Assembly (NCBI GenBank): GCA_936943465.1
Contig: CAKZJN010000058.1
Coordinates: 1 to 8,590 of the forward strand
Reading direction: 5' to 3'
Source of the DNA: an uncultured Rhodoferax sp.
Lineage (GTDB): Bacteria > Pseudomonadota > Gammaproteobacteria > Burkholderiales > Burkholderiaceae_C
DNA length: 8,590 nucleotides
Shown here piece after piece: positions 1 to 6,384 of the stretch (the stretch's first letter is position 1; each line of letters starts with the position of its first letter). The notes under the pieces were generated by a model that saw nothing but the letters and a program-made list of their open reading frames with translations, was not told the origin of the DNA and ran no database searches. Both the position numbers and the translations under genes were made by a program.

Positions 1-564
1 GACGCCGGGCACTTTAACGAGGAGCGCGCCAGCAACATGGCGGCGCTGCTGACCGGCATGGCGCTGCAGGCACACGGCACGCCAGCAGATGCCACCGCAA
101 CCAGCGCACCGCCCGCCGTGTTTTCCCTGCGCTTTGCCCCGGACATGCCGCTGGTGGCGGTGGGTGCGCCGGCGGCCAGCTATTACCCCGAAGTGGCGCG
201 CCGCCTGGGCATGCAACTGCAGGTGCCCCGCTTTGCCGAGGTGGCGAATGCGGTAGGCGCGGTGCTGGGCCAGGTGTCGCAGCGCATCCATATCACCGTG
301 ACCCAGCCGGTGCGCGGAACCTTCCGGGTTTTTGCCAAAACCGGGCCGCAGGATTTTGAGATGCTGGAGCATGCGCTGGAACAGGCCCGCGCCCTGGCGG
401 CCGCCGAGGCGCGGGACAACGCGTTGGCCGCCGGTGCCGATCAGGTCAGCGTGGAGTTCAGTCAGATCGACAACGCGGTGAACAACGACATCGATGGTGC
501 GTTGTTTTTCGAAGCCGTGGTGACCGCCACCGCATCGGGCGCGCCACGCACCCGTTCCTTTTAA
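1..564 (+). CDS. Hydantoinase/oxoprolinase-family protein, C-terminal part (5' end outside window)
   Basis: The reading frame is open from base 1 through TAA at 562-564, giving 187 visible residues. The ATG at 37 is internal, because codons 1-36 continue the same frame without a stop, so the true start lies upstream. The visible part carries a glycine/alanine turn (VAVGAPAASYY), then VPRFAEVANAVGAVLGQV. This matches the end of the hydantoinase A ASKHA-type domain, where a 'GGxxP...VANAxGAA' stretch completes the nucleotide-binding fold. A C-terminal segment follows with ALAAAEARDNALAAGAD and a beta-rich tail, as in the shorter single-subunit members of the family. Members are ATP-dependent cyclic-amide hydrolases or uncharacterised ATPases; substrate cannot be deduced here. 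The ferredoxin-like gene starts 7 bases downstream, so the two are probably co-transcribed. Family call is from remembered motif resemblance; the catalytic N-terminal part is not visible. Confidence 0.7.
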   Translation, partial: DAGHFNEERASNMAALLTGMALQAHGTPADATATSAPPAVFSLRFAPDMPLVAVGAPAASYYPEVARRLGMQLQVPRFAEVANAVGAVLGQVSQRIHITVTQPVRGTFRVFAKTGPQDFEMLEHALEQARALAAAEARDNALAAGADQVSVEFSQIDNAVNNDIDGALFFEAVVTATASGAPRTRSF

Positions 565-571
565 GTCAGCC

Positions 572-1294
572 ATGACAAACGCCACCCGACAAGCCCTGCA
601 AGCTGCACTCGATACGCACGGCCTGCGCGTGCGCGGCGGCTGGGTGCCAGAAGCCTCCGACGCACTGCCCTCCTTGCCCGGCGGAGCCCCGGCGGCCGTG
701 GTCTGGATGGTGGGCGTGGCCGGCTCGGACTTCTGGCCCCACTTCAAGGCTTCCACCTTCTATCAGGACGGACAACCCGACCCGCTGGACCGCTGGAGCG
801 CCGCCATCGGCACCGACTTGGCAGCCCGTTGGGGCGGTCGTGCCCTGTTCCCTTTTGAAGGGCCGCCCTACCACCCGTTTCAGCGCTGGGCCGACCGCAG
901 CGAAGACACCCGCCCCAGCCCGCTGATGTTGCGCATGCATCCGCGCTTTGGCCTCTGGCACGCCTACCGCTTTGCCCTGGCGCTGCCGGAGCTTGACCGT
1001 GACGATGCTGCAGCGCTGCAACGGGAAAGCACTGACCGGCTGGCGGCGGCAACCATGCCCTCGCTGTGCGCGCAATGCAGCGGCCAACCTTGCCTCACCG
1101 CCTGCCCCGTGAGCGCCTTTACCGGCACCGGCTACCGGGTCGAGGCTTGTGCCGCTCACCTGCACGCCCAGCCGCAGGGACGTTGCATGCAGCAGGGCTG
1201 CTTGGCCCGCATCGCTTGTCCGCAAGGCGTCGACTACCGCTACACGCCGGAGCATGCGGTTTTTCACATGCTGGCGTTTGCCAAAAACCACTAG
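572..1294 (+). CDS. Ferredoxin-like protein with two predicted [4Fe-4S] clusters (QueG-like cysteine pattern)
   Basis: This 240-residue cytoplasmic protein has no signal peptide or membrane segment. Its C-terminal third holds eight cysteines in two groups. The first is C166-x2-C169-x4-C174-x3-C178-P; the second is C193, C205, C210 and C216-P. This is the two-cluster arrangement seen in 4Fe-4S proteins such as the ferredoxin module of QueG (epoxyqueuosine reductase). The N-terminal 150 residues (including a PPYHPFQRWADR stretch and HPRFGLWHAYRFAL) have no other recognisable domain, and the protein is shorter than QueG (about 350-380 residues), so it is not QueG itself. Similar proteins are usually annotated just as 'ferredoxin' in proteobacteria. 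The ATG follows the upstream stop by 7 bases with no strong ribosome binding site, suggesting translation coupled to the hydantoinase-like gene. Electron transfer is inferred from the cysteines; partner and pathway are unknown. Confidence 0.75.
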   Translation: MTNATRQALQAALDTHGLRVRGGWVPEASDALPSLPGGAPAAVVWMVGVAGSDFWPHFKASTFYQDGQPDPLDRWSAAIGTDLAARWGGRALFPFEGPPYHPFQRWADRSEDTRPSPLMLRMHPRFGLWHAYRFALALPELDRDDAAALQRESTDRLAAATMPSLCAQCSGQPCLTACPVSAFTGTGYRVEACAAHLHAQPQGRCMQQGCLARIACPQGVDYRYTPEHAVFHMLAFAKNH

Positions 1295-1302
1295 TTGCCG
1301 GT

Positions 1303-1348
1303 TTAGACCGTCAAATTTAAGGGAATCATCTAAGGAGTTAGGGTCTAA
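1303..1348 (+). repeat. Imperfectly spaced inverted repeat in receptor leader
   Basis: TTAGACC (1303-1309) is the exact reverse complement of GGTCTAA (1342-1348), with 32 bases between. Immediately inside the right arm sits CTAA-GGAG-TTAG (1330-1341), a four-base-pair hairpin with a GGAG loop. Together they could fold as a nested leader structure or mark an operator. A seven-base match with a free spacer is not rare in 113 bases, so the signal is weak. Confidence 0.3.
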
Positions 1349-1396
1349 TAGGAGACATAAGATACAGGGTGCCCCACCATTCAAAGGGCCCACCTG

Positions 1397-1402
1397 GGAG
1401 GA
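1397..1402 (+). promoter_or_regulatory. Strong ribosome binding site deciding the receptor start
   Basis: GGAGGA sits so that GGAGG ends 6 bases before the GTG at 1408, an ideal spacing. The alternative in-frame GTG at 1369 has only an AGGAG (1350-1354) about 14 bases away, which is too far. This favours initiation at 1408. Confidence 0.7.
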
Positions 1403-1407
1403 ATGTC

Positions 1408-3387
1408 GTGACCTATCCACAATTTGCTGTGCTTTTTGCCTGCCTGTGCACCCACATGGCCATGGCACAAGTGCCTGTGGGCGCGACTACCCCGCCGGCT
1501 GGACGCGCGGTATCCGAAAGCGACTACCTGGCCGATGTACCCACGGTCATTTCGGTCTCGCGCCTGGCGCAACCCCTCGCCGACACGCCCGGTGCGGTCA
1601 CCATTCTGGACCGTGAATTCATCCGCATGACCGGTGCGCGGGAATTGGTCGATGTGTTGCGCTTTGTGCCGGGGTTTCAGACCACCACCGCCTACGAAGC
1701 CGACGCCACCACCGCCACCTACCACGGCCGCAATGACGACTTTCCCAACCGCATTCAGGTGCTGATTGACGGGCGCTCGGTTTACTCCAGCCTGCTGCAG
1801 GGATCGGTCGGCGTCGGCTGGCAACTGGTGGCGCTGGACGATATTGAGCGCATCGAAATCCTGCGCGGCTCCAATTCCGCCACCTATGGCGCGCGTGCGT
1901 TTTTGGGCGTGGTCAATATCGTTACACGCGATGTACATGACACCCAGGGAGCTGCGGCCAGCATCACCCGAGGCGAAAACGGCGTTGCCGATGCCGGGCT
2001 GCGTTTGGGCTGGAGCCACAACGGTGGCGCGTACCGGATCAGTGCCGACACGGCCCGTTCCGACGGTCTCGAAGGGGCCAACGGCAAGAACCAGACCAGT
2101 CGGCTGCAACTGTCTGCCCATCTGGCTCTGGAGCATGCCGCCGAACTGGAGCTGCGCGCGGGCAATGTGCAGGTGCAGGCCGGTCGCGGAGACCCGGCAG
2201 ATTTCTCGGGCAACTCGGCACGCCCCTGGACCCTGGATTCGCATTTTGTGCAGTTGGACTGGCGTCGTGCGCTGGATGAGTCACAAGATCTGGCGATCAA
2301 CCTGTCGCACACCGAAAACACGCTTCGCGACATCTTCCAATACATGGTGCCTGGCCCCTACTACATGGCACCCATCGACGCGGGAGGGCGGGAGGTTGTA
2401 GACAGCGTGACCGCTTTGCATACCGTGCGCCTGAACCCCGCATTGCGGGTTGCGTGGGGGGCCGAATTCCGCCAGGAAGATGTGATGGCACCCCGGTTGT
2501 TTGATCTGACCGCCCACATGGCAACCGACTTCTTCCGGGTATTCGGCAGTGCGGAATGGCGCCTGACCGACCAGCTACTGCTCAATGCAGGGGCATTGGC
2601 CGAGCAAAGCTCCAGCGACGGAGGCACTCTGTCCCCGCGTCTGATGTTGAACTGGCATGCAGCGCCCGGCCATACCCTGCGCGCCGGTGCTTCCACCGCG
2701 TTCCGCCCCCCAAGCCCTTACGAAAAATATGCCCGCGTCCGCTACCGCGATATCAATGGACAAAATCCCACGCCCTACTTCGTCCTGAACGAAGGCACGC
2801 TGCAGCGGGAGAAGCTATTTTCCAGGGAGCTGGGTTACTACTTTGCACCTGAAAACGGGAACTTTAGTGGCGACATCCGGCTGTTCCAGGAGCAGATTAC
2901 CGACGGCATCTCCCAAAGCGAAGGAACGTCACCCGACACGTACTGGAATGTCGCTAACGATGACATCAACGGCATCGAATGGCAGCTCAAGTGGACACCC
3001 AGCCCTGCCACCCGCGTTCAGCTCACGCAAACTTGGACCGACATCCATGCCAATTCAGCCGCCGGCAGCAACACCCGTTTTCGGATGGAGCATGGCGCCC
3101 CGCGTTACGCCGCCAGCCTGGCTCTGATGCACCACTTCGACCGGGGCTGGAACCTGTCGGTAATGCAGCAGGTGTCCGAGGACCTGGCACTGATGTCGAC
3201 TGCGGGGCGCGGATGGCTGTTTTCCATGAAACGCACCGATCTGCGCTTGGCCAAGGAATTCCGCCTGGGCGGCAACCAGGCCGAACTCGCGCTCACCGTG
3301 CAAAACATGGGCGATCCCTACGAAGATGGGGACCACAAGTTCCTGTTCAACCGGCGCACATTGTTGACGCTGAAGATCGAGAACTGA
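1408..3387 (+). CDS. TonB-dependent outer-membrane receptor
   Basis: The 659-residue product (GTG start at 1408, chosen for its ribosome binding site; a GTG at 1369 would add 13 residues) is a ligand-gated outer-membrane channel powered by TonB-ExbBD. A hydrophobic export signal covers about residues 6-20, with likely cleavage after AMA-20 before QVPVG. A plausible TonB box region is DVPTVISVSRL (43-53). The plug domain follows at about 55-178: PGAVTILDREFI, then VLRFVPGFQ, then IQVLIDGRSVY, then the conserved IERIEILRGSNSATYG ending with AFLGVVNIVTRD. The remainder is an aromatic-rich 22-strand-type beta barrel. The length is usual for BtuB/siderophore-type receptors, but the plug most resembles receptors found beside ABC_sub_bind proteins and sensor kinases. 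The ligand is not readable from sequence. The C-terminus ends LLTLKIEN, lacking the common terminal aromatic residue. It is followed by the binding-protein gene after 10 bases. Confidence 0.9.
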   Translation: MTYPQFAVLFACLCTHMAMAQVPVGATTPPAGRAVSESDYLADVPTVISVSRLAQPLADTPGAVTILDREFIRMTGARELVDVLRFVPGFQTTTAYEADATTATYHGRNDDFPNRIQVLIDGRSVYSSLLQGSVGVGWQLVALDDIERIEILRGSNSATYGARAFLGVVNIVTRDVHDTQGAAASITRGENGVADAGLRLGWSHNGGAYRISADTARSDGLEGANGKNQTSRLQLSAHLALEHAAELELRAGNVQVQAGRGDPADFSGNSARPWTLDSHFVQLDWRRALDESQDLAINLSHTENTLRDIFQYMVPGPYYMAPIDAGGREVVDSVTALHTVRLNPALRVAWGAEFRQEDVMAPRLFDLTAHMATDFFRVFGSAEWRLTDQLLLNAGALAEQSSSDGGTLSPRLMLNWHAAPGHTLRAGASTAFRPPSPYEKYARVRYRDINGQNPTPYFVLNEGTLQREKLFSRELGYYFAPENGNFSGDIRLFQEQITDGISQSEGTSPDTYWNVANDDINGIEWQLKWTPSPATRVQLTQTWTDIHANSAAGSNTRFRMEHGAPRYAASLALMHHFDRGWNLSVMQQVSEDLALMSTAGRGWLFSMKRTDLRLAKEFRLGGNQAELALTVQNMGDPYEDGDHKFLFNRRTLLTLKIEN

Positions 3388-3397
3388 CGCTCCCACG

Positions 3398-4333
3398 ATG
3401 CAAGCATTCCTCCGCTCGCTCCGATGGTGTCTCGCAGGGCTTGCCTGCGTGCTCGCCCCGGCTTGGGCGAGTACGGTCTGCGTGGTCAGCAGCAGCAAGG
3501 TGGCCGCCTTTCAGGAGGCGTCTGATGTCTTAACGCAAGAGCTCGCCCGCAATGGCCTGGCGCGGCAAGAGGTGCAGGTGGTGCTTGGCTTGGAGTCCGC
3601 CGAAGGCGGGGCGTGCCTGCAGGATGCCCGCATCGTTGTCAGCCTGGGGACGGACGCATTGCGCCAGGTTCTGGCACGCAGCCCCCATCCAGCAGTCATC
3701 GCCGGGTTGATTCCGCGCTCCGGCTATGACCAGGTGCTCACGGAAGTGGGTAAGAAGACGGCTGCCAATGTGACTGCCCTGTACCTGGACCAGCCGCTTT
3801 CCAGGCAGTTGGACCTGTTGCGACTGGCACTGCCCAAGGGCCGCCGCGTGGGCGTGGTGTGGGGCCCTGAATCGGTGTCCCTGCAGGGCGCGCTGTCGGC
3901 TGCACTGCAGCAGCGTGGCATGGACTTGGTGGAAGGCAGCGTCAACGACGGCAGCCCATTGATCCATGCGCTGCACGCGGCCCTGCAAGACTCCGATGTT
4001 TTGCTGGCAATGGCGGATGGCGCGGTGTACAACAGTGCCACCGTGTCCAATATCTTGCTCACCAGCTACCGGGCCAGAACGCCCGTCGTCGCGTTTTCTC
4101 CAGCCTACGTCAAGGCTGGCGCGCTGATGGCCGTGCACACCACGCCGGGGCAAGCCGGCTTGCAACTGGCCGGCATGGCAGCACATTTCCTGCAAGCCGG
4201 AGCGCTGGGCGCCAGCCAGTATCCCGGCAACTTCACCGTCAGCACCAATGACTATGTGGCCCGCTCGCTCGGGCTGTCGCTCGACGCCAAGACCCTGACC
4301 GAGCGGCTGTACAAGCTGGAGAAGCGGCCGTGA
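3398..4333 (+). CDS. Periplasmic substrate-binding protein, ABC_sub_bind (PF04392-like)
   Basis: This 311-residue protein begins with a classical signal peptide: positive RSLRW, hydrophobic core CLAGLACVLA, and AWA before a predicted cut after residue 24. The mature part shows the order expected for the ABC_sub_bind family of two-lobed binding proteins: IVVSLGTDALRQVL and AVIAGLIPRSGYDQV in lobe one, NVTALYLDQPLSRQLDLL followed by LPKGRRVGVVWGPES at the hinge, then VLLAMADGAVYN, and a closing TPVVAFSPAYVKAGAL segment with GMAAHFLQ. Full length is typical (about 310-330). The mature chain has only two cysteines, C28 and C73, which could form a disulfide. No permease or ATPase gene accompanies it. 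It starts 10 bases after the receptor stop with a poor ribosome binding site, and its stop overlaps the kinase start. A role as ligand sensor for the kinase, rather than as transporter subunit, is an inference from this context. Confidence 0.8.
   Translation: MQAFLRSLRWCLAGLACVLAPAWASTVCVVSSSKVAAFQEASDVLTQELARNGLARQEVQVVLGLESAEGGACLQDARIVVSLGTDALRQVLARSPHPAVIAGLIPRSGYDQVLTEVGKKTAANVTALYLDQPLSRQLDLLRLALPKGRRVGVVWGPESVSLQGALSAALQQRGMDLVEGSVNDGSPLIHALHAALQDSDVLLAMADGAVYNSATVSNILLTSYRARTPVVAFSPAYVKAGALMAVHTTPGQAGLQLAGMAAHFLQAGALGASQYPGNFTVSTNDYVARSLGLSLDAKTLTERLYKLEKRP
4318..4333 (+). promoter_or_regulatory. Coupled start: RBS and GTGA overlap between binding protein and kinase
   Basis: GGAGAAG (4318-4324) lies inside the end of the binding-protein gene, with GGAG ending 8 bases before the kinase GTG at 4330. 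That GTG overlaps the TGA stop at 4331-4333. This arrangement usually couples translation of the second protein to the first, keeping the two products in proportion. Confidence 0.7.
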
Positions 4334-6234
4334 TCGGCCGGACCATTCGGACGCGCATGGCGTTGGCATCGGTAATTCCGGTGCTCCTCGTCGTCGGGAC
4401 CATCGCCAGCATCTTCTGGCAGGGGCGCGTACAGGACCTGGAGGAGTCGCACCAGCAACGGGTGGACATGTTGGCCCGCCAGGTTGCGCTGTTCAGCGCT
4501 TACGGGCTGTTTTCCGGCAACACCGCCAGCCTGCAATCGGTGGTGCAGGACATCCAGAAAGCCCCCGACGTCAAGGCGGTGCTGCTGTTTGATACCAATG
4601 GCGACATTCTGGCCAGTAGCGGCAACTCGGAACTGCGCCAGTTGGCAGAACTTGAAAGCGCCGACTACATCGCCCGCCAGCAGGCGGTCGGGCTGGATGT
4701 ACGCGTGGAAAAAATTCTGCCCACCGTGGTTCCCATGGAAGACCTGTTTTCCCTGGAGTTGCTTTCGGGCCAAGCGCGCCCTGCCCCGTTGGGCAGTGCC
4801 GTGATCGAAATTTCGCGCGAGACGCTGGACCTCAAGAAGAGCCAGGCCCTTTTCACCGCACTGTGGGTGGGCACCATTGGCATGTTGCTGGGTGGCCTGC
4901 TGGCGTTCCGCCTGGGCGACTGGGTGGTGGGGCCCTTGCTGCGCATTTCACAGATGGTCAAACGGGTGGGCCAGGGCGACTTTACGGTGGACGAATCGGT
5001 CGCGCCGGACGACCCGCTGCAGGATTTGCAAAGTTCCCTCAACCAGACCGCCAAGCGCCTGGCCTGGGGCCGCGAGGAACTGGAGCGCCAGGTTGCCGAA
5101 GTCACCCGGGAACTGCGCCTGAAGAAAGAGCAGGCGGAAAGCGCCACACTGGCCAAGTCGCGCTTTCTGGCCGCCGCCAGCCATGACCTGCGCCAACCCT
5201 CGCACGCGCTGGGCATGTTTGTGGCGCGCTTGGGGCAGTTGCCGATGGAGCCGCAAATGCGGCATCTGGTGGACAACCTGGAGATGTCAGTTCAGGCCAT
5301 GCAGGATTTGCTGGACGGCCTCTTGGACCTGTCGCGCCTGGATTCCGGCAATGTTCAAGTGCGTATGGGGCCGGTCGATCTCAACGAGTTGTTGGCATCG
5401 GTGCGCAGTTCGCTGGAGAGCATGGCCGAGGCCAAGGGGCTGCGCCTGCGCGTGCGCCCCACCGCGCGCTGGGCCCTGAGCGATGCCACGCTGCTGCAAC
5501 GCATGGTGGTGAATCTGGTGATCAACGCGATTCGCTATACCGAGCGGGGTACGGTGATGGTCAGTTGCCGCCCGAGCCAACAAGGGCGGGGCATCCAGAT
5601 TGAGGTACGTGACAGCGGCATCGGCATTGCGCAGGAACACCACCAGGACGTTTTTAAAGAGTTTTACCAGTTGCCCAACAGCACCGGCGACCGCAACTTT
5701 GGCATGGGCCTGGGACTCAACATCGTGCAGCGCAGTGCGGTGCTGCTGGGACACCAAATTGTCCTGCGCTCCAACCTGGGTTGCGGCACCCGCTTTTCGA
5801 TTCTGATGGACGCCACGGAAGCACCACCAGCCCATGCCATTGCCGCACCGGACCTGCCGGGCGACATTACCGGCATCCAGGTGTTGCTGATCGAGGACAA
5901 CCTGAACGCGCGCCAGGCAGTGCTCGAGTTACTGCAAAGCTGGGGTTGTGAGGTCTGGGCTGCGGCCTCGCTGGCCGAGGCGCAGGCAGCCATGCACCAA
6001 TCTGGCCCGCCCGATGTGATCGTGTCGGACCACCATTTGGGCGCTGCAGAAACCGGACTGGACTGCATCCACGCCCTGCGCGTGCAAGCCGCCAAACGCC
6101 TGCCGGCCTGCCTGATGAGCGGCGACACCCATGAGGACTTTTTGCAGGCCGTCAAAGAGGCTGACATTCCGCTGCTGCACAAGCCCGTGCGCCCGGCCAA
6201 GTTGCGCAGTCTTTTGCGCCGTTTAACTGCCTAG
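4330..6234 (+). CDS. Membrane-bound hybrid sensor histidine kinase with C-terminal receiver
   Basis: This 634-residue protein has, in order: transmembrane segment 1 (about 10-30), a periplasmic sensor region (about 31-172) with no family recognised by eye, transmembrane segment 2 (about 173-193), a HAMP linker (about 195-245), a coiled coil (about 246-275), a dimerisation domain with H-box ASHDLRQP and phosphoryl-accepting H285, and a HATPase_c domain. The ATPase motifs are intact: N-box N395/N399 (NLVINAIRYTE), G1 DSGIGI (428-433), F-box FKEFYQL and G2 GMGLGLNIV. A receiver domain follows from about 515, with acidic D523, phosphoacceptor D567 (VIVSDHHL), S597 and K618, so it looks competent for phosphotransfer. 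There is no HPt or DNA-binding domain, and no response regulator is visible in the window, so the output is unknown. The GTG start overlaps the binding-protein stop, implying joint expression and probably a shared sensing task. Confidence 0.92.
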   Translation: MIGRTIRTRMALASVIPVLLVVGTIASIFWQGRVQDLEESHQQRVDMLARQVALFSAYGLFSGNTASLQSVVQDIQKAPDVKAVLLFDTNGDILASSGNSELRQLAELESADYIARQQAVGLDVRVEKILPTVVPMEDLFSLELLSGQARPAPLGSAVIEISRETLDLKKSQALFTALWVGTIGMLLGGLLAFRLGDWVVGPLLRISQMVKRVGQGDFTVDESVAPDDPLQDLQSSLNQTAKRLAWGREELERQVAEVTRELRLKKEQAESATLAKSRFLAAASHDLRQPSHALGMFVARLGQLPMEPQMRHLVDNLEMSVQAMQDLLDGLLDLSRLDSGNVQVRMGPVDLNELLASVRSSLESMAEAKGLRLRVRPTARWALSDATLLQRMVVNLVINAIRYTERGTVMVSCRPSQQGRGIQIEVRDSGIGIAQEHHQDVFKEFYQLPNSTGDRNFGMGLGLNIVQRSAVLLGHQIVLRSNLGCGTRFSILMDATEAPPAHAIAAPDLPGDITGIQVLLIEDNLNARQAVLELLQSWGCEVWAAASLAEAQAAMHQSGPPDVIVSDHHLGAAETGLDCIHALRVQAAKRLPACLMSGDTHEDFLQAVKEADIPLLHKPVRPAKLRSLLRRLTA

Positions 6235-6249
6235 AATTGCTGGCCGCTT

Positions 6250-6301
6250 TTGCGAAAACCGTAGTCGCAATTGGGGCCCCAGCACCCGCAGGGGTGACTA
6301 C
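6250..6301 (+). repeat. Overlapping inverted repeats (possible operator or RNA stem)
   Basis: Two dyads share bases: TTGCGA-N9-TCGCAA (6250-6270) and GTAGTC-N29-GACTAC (6261-6301). Because GTAGTC and TCGCAA overlap, the two stems cannot form at once, which would suit an alternative-fold switch or simply a DNA operator. Each arm is only six bases, so chance is a real possibility. Confidence 0.3.
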
Positions 6302-6368
6302 ACTTTGTCGGTTTAACGTGCGGTGCAATCCCGGCAGATTGGGCGCACGCGCATCTTTCTTTTTCCCT

Positions 6369-6373
6369 AGGAG
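6369..6373 (+). promoter_or_regulatory. Ribosome binding site of the FAD/GcvT gene
   Basis: AGGAG ends 11 bases before the ATG at 6385, slightly longer than ideal, with an A-rich stretch (AAAAA) directly before the start. It supports 6385 as the start; the protein then begins a few residues before the FAD-binding strand, as is usual for this family. Confidence 0.6.
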
Positions 6374-6384
6374 CAAGCGCAAAA

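Larger units (their letters stand above)
1295..1407 (+). promoter_or_regulatory. Leader region upstream of the TonB-dependent receptor gene
   Basis: This 113-base gap is visibly more AT-rich than the flanking genes and is the likeliest place for the promoter of the receptor/binding-protein/kinase unit. Candidate elements are weak: TTGCCG at 1295-1300 is a possible -35, but no good -10 lies 17 bases on, and TCTAAT (1344-1349) and TAAGAT (1358-1363) lack a matching -35. Purine-rich patches AGGAG occur at 1333-1337 and 1350-1354. There is no convincing terminator for the upstream pair, so read-through is possible. It is too short for a cobalamin riboswitch and no known riboswitch core was recognised. 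Confidence 0.35.
6235..6384 (+). promoter_or_regulatory. Intergenic region with small overlapping inverted repeats, upstream of the FAD/GcvT gene
   Basis: This 150-base gap separates the kinase from the flavoprotein and probably carries the latter's promoter. Visible symmetry: TTGCGA (6250-6255) pairs with TCGCAA (6265-6270) over 9 bases, a size like LysR-type or other dimeric regulator sites. GTAGTC (6261-6266) pairs with GACTAC (6296-6301) and encloses the self-complementary GGGGCCCC (6273-6280) and the hairpin CACCC/GGGTG (6283-6287, 6292-6296). CAATC/GATTG (6326-6330, 6337-6341) forms another small stem. A pyrimidine-rich tract follows at about 6353-6367. No good sigma-70 pair, no intrinsic terminator and no glycine riboswitch core were recognised. 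Which of these is functional, if any, is not known. Confidence 0.4.

Noticed and set aside
1295..1407. Possible cobalamin or other riboswitch before the receptor gene
   Set aside because: The gap is only 113 bases and no B12-box-like or other known riboswitch core is visible.
566..1468. A 300-codon open frame on the - strand opposite the ferredoxin-like gene
   Set aside because: Its translation is low in complexity and has no recognisable motif, whereas the + strand shows clear iron-sulfur cysteine motifs. Long antisense frames are expected in GC-rich coding DNA.
1381..2244. A 287-codon open frame on the - strand opposite the receptor
   Set aside because: It is a shadow of the plug-domain coding sequence, glycine/arginine-rich and without motifs; the opposite strand is a well-supported receptor.
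3530..4369. A 279-codon open frame on the - strand opposite the binding protein
   Set aside because: It has no motif or ribosome site and lies fully opposite a protein with a signal peptide and family motifs.
6235..6384. Glycine riboswitch or intrinsic terminator in the gap before the FAD/GcvT gene
   Set aside because: No tandem aptamer core is visible, and the T-rich tract (about 6353-6367) is broken by C residues and not preceded by a strong stem.
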